Assembly: GCF_000468095.1 (NCBI RefSeq)
Contig: NZ_ASZC01000009.1
Location: forward strand, 1 to 64,000
Length of the DNA: 64,000 bases
Direction: 5' to 3'
Source of the DNA: Pantoea sp. AS-PWVM4
GTDB taxonomy: Bacteria > Pseudomonadota > Gammaproteobacteria > Enterobacterales > Enterobacteriaceae
Each line of letters starts with the position of its first letter. Position 1 is the first letter of the stretch. Positions 50,474-58,602 of this stretch are shown in pieces. The position numbers were made by a program, and so were the translations under genes. The notes under the pieces were generated by a model. It made no database searches. It had not been told where the DNA came from and was given only the letters and a program-made list of their open reading frames with translations.

Positions 50474-51352
50474 TCAAAGCAACTCGCGTTCAATCAGCTC
50501 GCGGGTTTCCACCGCCTGGTACTTCATTTTTTCCGGATAACCAAACAACGCTGCCGAGATAATCGATTCACCGCCGACCTTAAAAGTACGTTTGGCAAAA
50601 TCCATCTCGCGTAACGCTTCGAACAGCGCATCGAAATTGACTTCACCTTCACCCACGCCGACATGCTGGTGGATGGTGGCATCAACCCCCGGCGGGTTGA
50701 CGATATAGCGGCAATGTTTGGTGTGGTTCATGGTGTCGGCAATCAACATATGCGACAGATCGTCACCGGCATAATGCAGCATGCTTTTCACATCGCCTTT
50801 GCCTTTGTCGTAGAAAAAGGTATGCGGCGCGCTGTAGATATACTTCACGTTATCGCTGCGGAATGATTTCACGATATCAGCGGTTTCGTTGCTCTCCTCG
50901 CAGAAATCCCACGGGTGGGCCTGGATTTCCACGCGAATGCCTTCGCGTTCGATAATGGGCAGCAGATCCTCCATCGAACGGTAGAACATCTCTTCGCAAA
51001 TCTCCGGTTCATTGGGATTGCCGGACAGCTCGGTATTGATCACCGGCACGCCCATTTCCACGGCGATCTCGATCATCCGCTTCCAGTTCTTCACCGCCGC
51101 CTGACGGCGGGCTTCGTCCGGGCCAGACCAGCGATACACCACGATAAACGAGGAGATCTCCACACCGGTGGAGCGCAGCGCGTTCTTATATTCGGTGATG
51201 ATTTCGCGGCTGGCTTTCGGGTGTTTATAGAACGGGTTAATTTGTGGATGGGGCGACTGTTCGATGTATTTGTAGCCCCATTCCGCCACCTGCTGCACCA
51301 TGCGGGTGATCCCCAGGTCGCGGATTACATCCACGTCAAAAGCGATTTTCAT
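50474..51352 (-). CDS. iolH: IolH-like sugar-phosphate isomerase/epimerase (TIM barrel)
   Basis: A 292-residue AP-endonuclease-2-type TIM barrel. The sequence MKIAFDVDVIRDLGITRMVQ, YIEQSPHPQINPFYKHP, INTELSGNPNEPEICEEMFY, HTKHCRYIVNPPGVDA and HQHVGVGEGEVNFDALF follow the IolH proteins of myo-inositol operons. The exact reaction of IolH is unsettled. Candidate metal ligands are E108-region ELSG, the HPWDF histidine and the HQHVGVGEGE motif. It is divergent from a LacI-type regulator, and IolE- and IolG-like genes follow that regulator, which supports an inositol-type pathway. Confidence 0.82.
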   Translation of the reverse strand: MKIAFDVDVIRDLGITRMVQQVAEWGYKYIEQSPHPQINPFYKHPKASREIITEYKNALRSTGVEISSFIVVYRWSGPDEARRQAAVKNWKRMIEIAVEMGVPVINTELSGNPNEPEICEEMFYRSMEDLLPIIEREGIRVEIQAHPWDFCEESNETADIVKSFRSDNVKYIYSAPHTFFYDKGKGDVKSMLHYAGDDLSHMLIADTMNHTKHCRYIVNPPGVDATIHQHVGVGEGEVNFDALFEALREMDFAKRTFKVGGESIISAALFGYPEKMKYQAVETRELIERELL

Positions 51353-51559
51353 TGTTTTCTCCTGCGCGTTAAGCCGGTTGCTTTAACGCTTTGCTGAAGC
51401 AAATCCACCCCTCACCACAAGCGTTGTCAGGCAGAATAATTATCAAACATTTATTCCGAAAAGTAGGTTTCTTGGTAATTTTCGTTTCGTTTTTGCGATG
51501 GTGGTCAAATTTATGAGGGATTCTCTATCAGAACTTACGATTATATGACGATTTTTGGC

Positions 51560-51605
51560 GCGAATTATTCGCAAATTTGATGTCATCCGGCTATCATTTT
51601 TTGAT
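51560..51605. promoter_or_regulatory. Palindromic operator-like sites between iolH-like and LacI-type genes
   Basis: The perfect palindrome GCGAAT-T-ATTCGC is at 51560-51572, and the inverted pair TATCA/TGATA (around CTATCATTTTTTGATA) is at 51591-51606. CTATCATTT recurs in the palindrome at 52708-52728. The 277-base gap is AT-rich and holds both divergent promoters. Confidence 0.5.
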
Positions 51606-51629
51606 AATTTTCTATCGCGGATATCTTGT

Positions 51630-52658
51630 ATGAGTAAAATCACCATGAATGCGATTGCCGCCGCTGCGGGTGTCGGCGTTGCGACGGTTGATCGCGTGCT
51701 TAACCGTCGTGCGCCGGTGCGCGCCGCCACCGAGCAGAAGGTGCTGGAAGCGGCGGGGCGTCTGGGGTATCGCGCTGACCTGATGCCGTTACTCAGCAGC
51801 CGGGCTTTAACGCCTGCTGTCGCGTTGCGTATGGGGTTTATTCTGCTGGCAAAAAATTATTCGTTTTATCAGTCGCTCACTGACGCGTTGCGTCAGCAGA
51901 CACAGCCGTTACATCCCGCCGGTAGCGAAGCACAATTTTGCTGGCACGATATTGACGATGTGGATGCGGTGGTGGCCTCGCTGCATACGCTGGCGCAACA
52001 GGTGGATGTCATCGGGCTGGTGGCGCTTGACCATCCGCTGATTCGCCGGGCGATCGAAACGGTATCGCGTCAGGGCGTGCGGGTATATGCGTTGTTTTCC
52101 AACTTCTCCCCCTGTGGTCATGCCGGTTATTTCGGGCTGGATAACCAGAAGGCCGGACGCACCGCAGGTTGGATGGCGACGCATCTGTTGCATCAGCCGG
52201 GACCGGTAGGGGTGCTGGTGGGGGACCACCGTTTTACCTGCCAGGAGAGTTGCGAAATCAGTTTCCGTTCTTACCTGCGCGAGCAGGACAACGCGCGTCA
52301 GGTGCTGGAACCACTCAAAACCCATGAGTCGATTGACGGGGGTTATCTGGCAACGCGTCGTTTGTTGGATGAACATGCCGATCTGGCGCTGATTTTTGCG
52401 CCGTGCGGCGGGATTGAAGGGGTCATTCGCGCGCTGCGTGAGCAACCGCAGCGTCGCGTGGCGCTGATTTGTCATGGCCCGGTCAGCGACGGCGATCTGG
52501 CATTGATTGATGGCACCATCACGGTGATGCTGCGTCATCGTATTGAGGGTCTGGCAACTACCCTGGTACAAACCCTGCAACAGCATCAGGCGGATGGCAG
52601 CGAGCATTTTATGCAGGTCACGCTGCCGTTCGATATTGTCACACGGGAGAATTTGTAA
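51630..52658 (+). CDS. LacI-family transcriptional regulator
   Basis: A 342-residue LacI/GalR-family regulator. The N-terminal helix-turn-helix and hinge are TMNAIAAAAGVGVATVDRVLNRRAPVRAAT (residues 5-34), with VATVDRVLN where most members have VSTVSRVLN. The ribose-binding-protein-like ligand domain follows, with GRTAGWMATHLL, VGVLVGDHRF and ALIFAPCGGIEGVIRAL. ATG 51630 is chosen because the HTH then starts at residue 5. It probably represses the flanking iolH-like and iolE-like transcription units, whose upstream regions share a CTATCATTT motif. Confidence 0.9.
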   Translation: MSKITMNAIAAAAGVGVATVDRVLNRRAPVRAATEQKVLEAAGRLGYRADLMPLLSSRALTPAVALRMGFILLAKNYSFYQSLTDALRQQTQPLHPAGSEAQFCWHDIDDVDAVVASLHTLAQQVDVIGLVALDHPLIRRAIETVSRQGVRVYALFSNFSPCGHAGYFGLDNQKAGRTAGWMATHLLHQPGPVGVLVGDHRFTCQESCEISFRSYLREQDNARQVLEPLKTHESIDGGYLATRRLLDEHADLALIFAPCGGIEGVIRALREQPQRRVALICHGPVSDGDLALIDGTITVMLRHRIEGLATTLVQTLQQHQADGSEHFMQVTLPFDIVTRENL

Positions 52659-52663
52659 AAACG

Positions 52664-52706
52664 CGCGATAACCGCTGCTTAGGCGTAGCAGCGCGATTTA
52701 TTGCGC
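52664..52706. repeat. Degenerate REP-like pair
   Basis: GCGCGATAACCGCTGCTTAG and CGTAGCAGCGCGATTTATTG face each other with several substitutions and a shortened spacer. They directly precede the palindrome at 52708. Confidence 0.6.
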
Positions 52707-52707
52707 C

Positions 52708-52728
52708 GAATGATAGATAATCTATCAT
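52708..52728. promoter_or_regulatory. 21-bp palindrome upstream of the IolE-like gene: likely LacI operator
   Basis: Perfect 10-base arms (AATGATAGAT and ATCTATCATT) surround a single A. The odd-length symmetry suits a LacI-family repressor. The site lies 111 bases before the IolE-like ATG, and a second inverted pair (TTGAT-CGCT-ATCAA) follows near 52748. Confidence 0.65.
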
Positions 52729-52838
52729 TTAAATGATAATTAATAACTTGATCGCTATCAAAAAATGAAAGTTTCATGCTTGTTGTGGATGAAATTTTTA
52801 TTTGATACTTGCTGCATCAATCACAGCAAGGAACGATC

Positions 52839-53762
52839 ATGACTATCCATATCGCCAATGCGCCCTGTAGCTGGGGCGTCGATGATCCGAAAAATCCTTT
52901 CCTGCCGCCGTGGCAAAAAGTCCTGAGCGAAGCGGCACAAGCCGGGTATCGCAGCATTGAGCTGGGGCCGTGGAGCTATTTGCCGGTGGAGGCCAGCGAG
53001 CTACGCCAGCAACTGGAACATTACGGGCTGTCGCTGGTAGCGGGCACAATTTTCGACGATCTGGTCAGTGCAGCCAATTTCCCGGCGATGGTGGAACTGA
53101 CCCACAATATCTGCCGCAATCTCTCCCTGGTGCCGACGGCTGAGAAAACCCATGCGCAGAACGCGCCGGCTCCCTATCTGGTGATAATCGATTTTGGTAA
53201 TCCGCAGCGCGCGAAATATGCCGGTCAGTCGGATAAAGCGCCACGCCTGTCCCCGGAAGACTGGCAACGCATGATGCAGCACATCACCACCCTGAGTGAG
53301 ATCGCCTGGAATGAATATGGCGTACGCGCGGTGATCCATCCTCATGCCGGAGGCTGCATTGAATTCGCCGATGAACTGGAACAGTTGGTGCAGGATATCC
53401 CGCACGAGGTGGCGGGTTTGTGTCTCGATACTGGCCATCTGTACTACTCAGGCATGGACCCGATTCCCTACCTCAATCGCTACTGGGATCGCATCGATTA
53501 TCTGCACTTCAAAGACGTGAACGAGGCGGTATGGCGCGATGTTATCGCTCGCGGCATCGACTTCTTTGCTGCCTGTGCCGAAGGGGTGATGTGTCCGATT
53601 GGCAAAGGGGCGATTGACTATCCGGCGGTGCGCGCCTTCCTTGCGGAACGCGATTATCAGGGCTGGATCACCATCGAACAGGAACGCGATCCGCGCCATG
53701 CTGACACCAGCCTGCGCGACGTCACAGCCAGCCTGCACTATCTGCAATCAGTCGGATTCTGA
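52839..53762 (+). CDS. IolE/inosose dehydratase-like TIM-barrel protein
   Basis: A 307-residue sugar isomerase/epimerase TIM barrel. It begins IANAPCSWGVDDPKNPFLPPW, a pattern of the inosose dehydratase-like branch. Metal-site segments are RAVIHPHAGGCIEFADELEQL, GLCLDTGHLYYSGMDP, DYLHFKDVNEAVW and GWITIEQERDP. IolE removes water from 2-keto-myo-inositol; this protein could do so or act on a related keto-polyol. AAGGAA precedes the ATG. It is followed 10 bases later by a Gfo/Idh dehydrogenase that could supply its substrate. Confidence 0.83.
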   Translation: MTIHIANAPCSWGVDDPKNPFLPPWQKVLSEAAQAGYRSIELGPWSYLPVEASELRQQLEHYGLSLVAGTIFDDLVSAANFPAMVELTHNICRNLSLVPTAEKTHAQNAPAPYLVIIDFGNPQRAKYAGQSDKAPRLSPEDWQRMMQHITTLSEIAWNEYGVRAVIHPHAGGCIEFADELEQLVQDIPHEVAGLCLDTGHLYYSGMDPIPYLNRYWDRIDYLHFKDVNEAVWRDVIARGIDFFAACAEGVMCPIGKGAIDYPAVRAFLAERDYQGWITIEQERDPRHADTSLRDVTASLHYLQSVGF

Positions 53763-53772
53763 GGACAACATC

Positions 53773-54942
53773 ATGATTAACGGTACAAAAGCTCTCGATC
53801 GTTCACTGCGCTGGGGTATGGTCGGCGGCGGTGGCACCAGCCAGATTGGTTACATTCACCGTTCTGCCGCGCTGCGCGACGGCAATTTTGTCTTACAGGC
53901 TGGGGCGTTTGATATCGACGCCGCGCGGGGCCGGGCCTTTGGCACAACGCTGGGGGTGGCGGAAGATCGCTGCTATGCCGATTACGAGACGATGTTTGCT
54001 GCTGAAGCGGCACGCGCCGACGGCATTGAAGCGGTGTCCATCGCTACGCCTAATAACACCCACTTTGCTATCTGCCGGGCGGCGCTCAATGCCGGGCTGC
54101 ATGTGGTGTGTGAAAAGCCGCTGTGCTTCACCGCTGCCGAGGCCGACGAGCTGGAAAGACTTTGCGCTGAGAAGAAAAAAATCATCGGTGTGACCTACGG
54201 TTACGCCGGACATCAGTTGATTCATCAGGCGCGGGAGATGATCGCCGAAGGGCTGCTGGGGGAGATTCGCATCATCAATATGCAGTTTGCTCACGGCTTT
54301 CATAACGAGGCCGTGGAGCTGCAAAATGCCAGCACCAAATGGCGCGTCGATCCCCGCTTTGTTGGCCCCAGCTATGTGCTGGGCGATTTGGCGACGCATC
54401 CGTTGTTTATCGCCGAAACTATGGTGCCGAAGCTGAAAGTTAAACGCCTGCTGTGTAGCCGCCAGAGTTTCGTCAAAAGTCGGGCACCGCTGGAAGATAA
54501 CGCCTTTGTGATGATGGAGTATGACAACGGCGCGGTAGGCACCATGTGGGCGTCGGCGGTGAACTGTGGTTCGATGCACGGCCAGAAAGTGCGCGTGATT
54601 GGTGAAAAGGCCAGCCTCGAGTGGTGGGATGAACAACCGAACCAGCTACGTTATGAAGTGCAGGGGCAGCCGGTGCAGATTCTGGAGCGCGGTATGGGGT
54701 ATTTGCACAGCCGCGCTGTAGAGGAAGATCGTATTGGCGGGGGGCATCCTGAAGGGCTGTTTGAAGCCTGGTCCAATCTCTATCGTCGCTTTGCGCTGGC
54801 AATGGATGCTACCGATCGCGATGATCACGCATTCCTGGGCGACTTCTGGTATCCCGATGTACATGCCGGGCTGATGGGGGTGCGCTGGGTGGAGCAATGC
54901 GTGCAATCCGCCGACGCCGGTGCGGTGTGGGTGGATTGCTGA
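53773..54942 (+). CDS. Gfo/Idh/MocA-family oxidoreductase in the inositol-type cluster
   Basis: A 389-residue NAD(P)-dependent oxidoreductase. The N-terminal motif is WGMVGGGGTSQIGYIHRSAAL, the lysine motif is CEKPLCFTAAEADELE (about residues 115-130), and the catalytic segment is LGDLATHPLFIAETM. Its length (longer than IolG) and the GGGxxSQIGYIHR start place it in the branch containing 1-carboxy-3-chloro- or levoglucosan/inositol-type dehydrogenases. It is 10 bases downstream of the IolE-like gene. A single REP-like unit and the convergent ABC transporter operon follow. Confidence 0.85.
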   Translation: MINGTKALDRSLRWGMVGGGGTSQIGYIHRSAALRDGNFVLQAGAFDIDAARGRAFGTTLGVAEDRCYADYETMFAAEAARADGIEAVSIATPNNTHFAICRAALNAGLHVVCEKPLCFTAAEADELERLCAEKKKIIGVTYGYAGHQLIHQAREMIAEGLLGEIRIINMQFAHGFHNEAVELQNASTKWRVDPRFVGPSYVLGDLATHPLFIAETMVPKLKVKRLLCSRQSFVKSRAPLEDNAFVMMEYDNGAVGTMWASAVNCGSMHGQKVRVIGEKASLEWWDEQPNQLRYEVQGQPVQILERGMGYLHSRAVEEDRIGGGHPEGLFEAWSNLYRRFALAMDATDRDDHAFLGDFWYPDVHAGLMGVRWVEQCVQSADAGAVWVDC

Positions 54943-54948
54943 TTTTCC

Positions 54949-54972
54949 GTAGCGGCGCGATTTATCGCGCCC
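54949..54972. repeat. Single REP-like unit
   Basis: One intact copy lies in the 35-base gap between convergent genes, ending 6 bases before the ABC ATPase stop codon. Confidence 0.82.
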
Positions 54973-54977
54973 TTTAA

Positions 54978-55715
54978 TCAATGCGAGCGCAAATCGCTCA
55001 GGAAGCGTTGTGCGCGCGGGTGCTGCGGCTGGGTGAAGAACTTGTCCGGCGTGGCCTTTTCCAGAATCTGCCCCTGATCCATAAACCAGATGGTATCCGC
55101 CACTTCACGGGCAAAGTTCATCTCGTGGGTGACGCACATCATTGTCATCCCCTCCTGGGCCAGGCCGCGCATCACCGATAGCACCTCACCCACCATTTCG
55201 GGATCGAGTGCTGATGTCGGTTCATCAAACAGCATCACCGGTGGCTTCATCGCCAACGCACGGGCAATCGCCACGCGTTGTTGCTGACCGCCGGAAAGCT
55301 GCGCCGGATAAGCATCCGCCTTGTGCGACAGGCCAACTCGTTCCAGCAGTTCCCCCGCTTGCTGACGTGCCTCTGAACGCTTCACGCCCAGTACCTTCAT
55401 CGGTGACATCATAATGTTCTCGGCCACGGAAACGTGGGGGAACAGGTTGAAGCTCTGGAACACAAAACCGATACGCGTGCGCAGCTGATTCAGGCGCGTG
55501 CTGCTGCCGTGGATATCGATACCGTCAAACACAATCTGGCCACCTTCAATTGGCTCCAGGCGGTTAACGGTGCGGATCAGTGTCGATTTACCGGAACCGG
55601 AGGGGCCACAGACCACCACCACTTCGCCGGGATTGATCTCGGCACTCAGGTCAGTCAGCGCCTGATACGCGCCGTACCATTTGTTGACCTGATTAAACAG
55701 AATCATCGGTCTCAT
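54978..55715 (-). CDS. Polar amino-acid ABC transporter ATP-binding protein (GlnQ/GltL type)
   Basis: A 245-residue ATPase. Walker A is GPSGSGKST, the Q-loop is [14 protein letters not shown], the signature is [15 protein letters not shown], Walker B is [15 protein letters not shown], and the switch His is in CVTHEM. This is the amino-acid subfamily, distinct from the sugar ATPase at 30214. It is the last gene of an SDR-permease-permease-ATPase run. A matching solute-binding protein is not adjacent; the partial one at 63865 is the likeliest partner. Confidence 0.93.
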   Translation of the reverse strand: MRPMILFNQVNKWYGAYQALTDLSAEINPGEVVVVCGPSGSGKSTLIRTVNRLEPIEGGQIVFDGIDIHGSSTRLNQLRTRIGFVFQSFNLFPHVSVAENIMMSPMKVLGVKRSEARQQAGELLERVGLSHKADAYPAQLSGGQQQRVAIARALAMKPPVMLFDEPTSALDPEMVGEVLSVMRGLAQEGMTMMCVTHEMNFAREVADTIWFMDQGQILEKATPDKFFTQPQHPRAQRFLSDLRSH

Positions 55716-55724
55716 AGCGGTTCC

Positions 55725-56486
55725 TTATTGCGATTGGGTTTTAGTCATCATCACCGCCGGTGCTACCGTGGGCGTCTCCACCGGTGACTGACGACGTTTC
55801 TGCGCAAGGCGCGCTTCGAGTTTGTTGGCGAGCCACGTCAGGCTGAAGCAGATGATGTAGTAGCTCAGTGCCACGATGGCGAACACCTGGAAAGGTTTGG
55901 TCAGTAACTGGTTGCTGACCTGGTTGGCCGCAAATGTCAGCTCCGGCACGTTAATCACGTAGCCGAGGGTGCTGTCCTTGATGATCGAAACCAGTTGGCT
56001 TACCAGACTTGGCAGGGTGTTAAACAACGCCTGCGGCAGGATCACCAGACGCAGGGTCTTGATGTGGCCCATGCCTAATGCACGCGCTGCTTCGTACTGG
56101 CCGTGCGGTAACGCCTGAATGCCGCCACGCACGATCTCGGCGATATAGGCGCTCTCATAAATCACCAGCGTACACAGCATGGTGGAGAAGCCGCTGATGT
56201 TGTGACCAATCAACAGCGGTACGCAGAAGTAGGTCCAGAACACCACCATCATCAGCGGGATGCCGCGCAGCAGATAGACCCAGCAGGTGGCGGGCCAGCT
56301 CAGCCAGCGCCACGGCGACAGACGCGCCAACCCCAGCAACACGCCCACTGGGAAGGCCAGCAATACCGCCAGCAGCGAGATCACCAGGGTACAGAGCACC
56401 CCGCCCAGTGGCCCGTTCGGGTACTGGCCCATTAACAGCAGCATGCCGTTGTCATGCAAAATGGTGAACATCTCAAACATCGCCAT
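55725..56486 (-). CDS. Amino-acid ABC transporter permease (HisM/GlnP type), second
   Basis: A 253-residue membrane protein with about five helices. The EAA loop is QYEAARALGMGHIKTLRLVILPQAL (about residues 126-150), and the N-terminal part contains the family-typical GVLCTLVISLLAVLLAFPVGVLLGLARLS. It pairs with the upstream permease, overlapping its stop by one base pair unit (TAATG). A charged C-terminal tail follows the last helix. It lies 9 bases upstream of the ATPase gene. Confidence 0.9.
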   Translation of the reverse strand: MAMFEMFTILHDNGMLLLMGQYPNGPLGGVLCTLVISLLAVLLAFPVGVLLGLARLSPWRWLSWPATCWVYLLRGIPLMMVVFWTYFCVPLLIGHNISGFSTMLCTLVIYESAYIAEIVRGGIQALPHGQYEAARALGMGHIKTLRLVILPQALFNTLPSLVSQLVSIIKDSTLGYVINVPELTFAANQVSNQLLTKPFQVFAIVALSYYIICFSLTWLANKLEARLAQKRRQSPVETPTVAPAVMMTKTQSQ

Positions 56487-57181
56487 TACCTCGCATAGAC
56501 GCGTTGAAAGCGGCGGGCCAGTAGCGCGCCAAGGCCCATCAGCATCAGGGAGAAGAACAGATAGCCAACGGTTGCCACAAAATAGGACTCGAAGGTGCGG
56601 AAGGTCTGGTTTTCAATATCGCGGGTGACATAGGTCAGTTCCGCCACACCAATCACCATCGCCAGGCTGGTGTTTTTGAACAGCAGCACCGTATGGTTAA
56701 TCAGCGCCGGTAGCGCGTTACGAATCCCCTGTGGCAGGATCACCGACCACATGGCGCGCACATAACCCATCCCCAGCGCACGCGCCGCTTCGTTCTGTCC
56801 ATCCGGGATAGCGCGCAGACCGCTGCGAATATCTTCCGAGAAGTACGCCGCCTGACACAGGCCCAGCGCCACCAGTGAAAACAGAAATTCGGCGTTGAGG
56901 TTGTTAATCCACATTTGCAGCGCTTCCGGCAGCAGCGTCGGAATGGCGAAATACCACATCATTAACTGAATCAGCGTCGGGACATTGCGGTGATAAGAAA
57001 CATAGGCCTTCACCAGTCCGACCGCGATGCGTTGATCGGTCAGGCGGATCACCACCAGCAGCATGGCGAGGATCATCGCCAACAGCCAGGCACCCAACGC
57101 CAGTTCAAGAGTGACCACCGTTCCGTCAACGATCATCTGGCCGAAGTGGCCGGTTATCACACTGCTGAAATCGAGTGCCAT
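56486..57181 (-). CDS. Amino-acid ABC transporter permease (HisQ/GlnP type), first
   Basis: A 231-residue membrane protein with about five helices. It starts with DGTVVTLELALGAWLLAMILAMLLVVIRL, and the ATPase-contact EAA loop is QNEAARALGMGYVRAMWSVILPQGIRNALP. It forms the heterodimeric channel with the next permease. It begins 12 bases after the SDR gene, so the SDR and transporter are one transcription unit. Confidence 0.91.
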   Translation of the reverse strand: MALDFSSVITGHFGQMIVDGTVVTLELALGAWLLAMILAMLLVVIRLTDQRIAVGLVKAYVSYHRNVPTLIQLMMWYFAIPTLLPEALQMWINNLNAEFLFSLVALGLCQAAYFSEDIRSGLRAIPDGQNEAARALGMGYVRAMWSVILPQGIRNALPALINHTVLLFKNTSLAMVIGVAELTYVTRDIENQTFRTFESYFVATVGYLFFSLMLMGLGALLARRFQRVYAR

Positions 57182-57193
57182 AGTGTTACCTCA

Positions 57194-57946
57194 TTACTCG
57201 GCGCGATCGCCCGGTCGCATGGTGGAAAGGCCGCCCGGTACCTGCAACGTCGGGGTGATTTCGATATTGCCGATATTCACCGCCACCGGCGCAGAGAGGG
57301 CAAAGGCTACGCAGTCGGCGATATCTTTCGCCTGCGGCAGTTCAAAGCCATCGATAAAGCGACGGCGCGCTTCTTCGTGATCGCCAGAGACGTTGCCGAA
57401 AATATCGGTGGCGACGCGGCCCGGACAGATCTCGGTGATACGCACACGTTTGCCATAGCAGTCGACGCGCAGCTGACGCGACAGGGCATGGACCCCGGCT
57501 TTGGTGGCGTGGTACACCGAGTTGCCGCCAAAGTTGTAAATTGCGGCGATGGAGGTGATGTTGAACACATGACCACGGTCGCGTGCCACCATGCCCGGCA
57601 CCAGCAGCCGGCACAGGTGCAGCACGGCGCGCAGGTTGACATCCACCTGGGTTTCAATCACGTTTTCGTCAGCGTCGAGGATGGAACCCGGATGCGACAG
57701 CCCGGCGTTGTTCACCAGAATGTCGATTTGCAGGTCCTGGCACAGGGCGGTCAGTGCGCTGAGATCGCTGACATCCACCGCGTGTGGGATACAGCCGGTA
57801 CGTTCGGCCAGCGCCGCCAGTTGTTCTTTGCGGCGTGCCACGGCATGAACGGTAATGCCTTCCTGGCACAGACGCTCAACAATGGCTTCACCCATCCCGG
57901 CGGATGCGCCAGTGACCAGTGCGGTTTTGTAATCTGAAAATGGCAT
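57194..57946 (-). CDS. Short-chain dehydrogenase/reductase (SDR), YdfG-like
   Basis: A 250-residue classical SDR. The cofactor motif is TGASAGMG (residues 13-20), VNNAG follows at about residue 85, the catalytic Ser is in NITSIAA, and the active-site pair is Y-HATK (SVYHATKAG). The overall arrangement resembles E. coli YdfG-type serine/3-hydroxy acid dehydrogenases, for example ITEICPGRVATDIFG. Linked to an amino-acid transporter, it may oxidise a hydroxy-amino or hydroxy acid, but the substrate is not known. It is the first gene of the SDR-ABC operon; a weak sigma-54-like sequence lies at 58051-58066 upstream. Confidence 0.87.
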   Translation of the reverse strand: MPFSDYKTALVTGASAGMGEAIVERLCQEGITVHAVARRKEQLAALAERTGCIPHAVDVSDLSALTALCQDLQIDILVNNAGLSHPGSILDADENVIETQVDVNLRAVLHLCRLLVPGMVARDRGHVFNITSIAAIYNFGGNSVYHATKAGVHALSRQLRVDCYGKRVRITEICPGRVATDIFGNVSGDHEEARRRFIDGFELPQAKDIADCVAFALSAPVAVNIGNIEITPTLQVPGGLSTMRPGDRAE

Positions 57947-58076
57947 TTGCCTCTCCTGTCATCGCCGGGCCTGGGGCAGCGGCGCGTTTCTGATCTTTTT
58001 CTGACTTTATGCAGTTATGTTCAATGGGGATAAGACATAAAAATTTTGAGGCAATAAGCGACCCTTATAACCGCGC

Positions 58077-58493
58077 TTATTCCTGGTTATGATCATGAAT
58101 TATCAGTATTTCTTCTTCGTATTCTACCGGTGAGCCGTCGTTGATTACCACGTTTTGTACCGTGCCGTTTACCGGGCTGATGACCGGTAAATAGAGCGGG
58201 CCAACCTGCACCAATGCGAGCACATCATCGGGTTTGACGACCTGTCCGGGCTGGACAAAATCCTGCTGACTTAGCGGATGGCGTAACCGCAGCGTACCGG
58301 GCATGGGGGCGCCGACTGGGCGCAGCGCGATCGGCGGTGCGGGAACCGGTTGAGGCGCAGAGGGGGGCACAGCGGCAAAGGTCATTTTTACCGACCACGC
58401 CTTGCCGCCCAACGTGAGGTGGCTCAGCCCGGCGGTTTGCATTTTGCGCGCGACGGCACGCAGCGTCGGCAGCGGTATTGCAGTTTTTTCCAT
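58077..58493 (-). CDS. Biotin-carboxyl-carrier-like protein lacking the biotin lysine
   Basis: A 138-residue protein. An N-terminal helix is joined by a proline/alanine-rich linker (about residues 41-63) to a C-terminal biotinyl/lipoyl-type barrel (GAPMPGTLRLR... VQPGQVVKPDDVLALV... PVISPVNGTVQNVVINDGSPVEYEEEILII). This is the layout of AccB. The site that should read EAMKM reads Q96-VGPL, putting Pro99 where biotin is attached, so it cannot be biotinylated in the usual way. AccB-like genes often occur next to pxpABC-type clusters, as here. It sits just after nac, separated by a terminator. Role unknown. Confidence 0.82.
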   Translation of the reverse strand: MEKTAIPLPTLRAVARKMQTAGLSHLTLGGKAWSVKMTFAAVPPSAPQPVPAPPIALRPVGAPMPGTLRLRHPLSQQDFVQPGQVVKPDDVLALVQVGPLYLPVISPVNGTVQNVVINDGSPVEYEEEILIIHDHNQE

Positions 58494-58512
58494 AGGGTTC
58501 CCGTCAAAGAAA

Positions 58513-58528
58513 GCCCGCCGGAGCGGGC
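58513..58528 (-). terminator. Rho-independent terminator after nac
   Basis: The stem is GCCCGC / GCGGGC with a 4-base loop, followed on the minus strand by TTTCTTT. It lies 75 bases after the nac stop and 20 bases before the carrier-like gene, separating the two transcripts. Confidence 0.75.
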
Positions 58529-58602
58529 AGCTAACGCAGTCAATCTAGCGCGTTCGTCAGACGGGCAGTAAGAGGGTTTCGCTTTGCGGTAATAAGCGAG
58601 GC

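Noticed and set aside
58051..58066. Sigma-54-like sequence upstream of the SDR/ABC operon
   Set aside because: Only the GG, GC and TTGC positions agree; the -24 box is AGGGTC, so it is too weak to call as a promoter.
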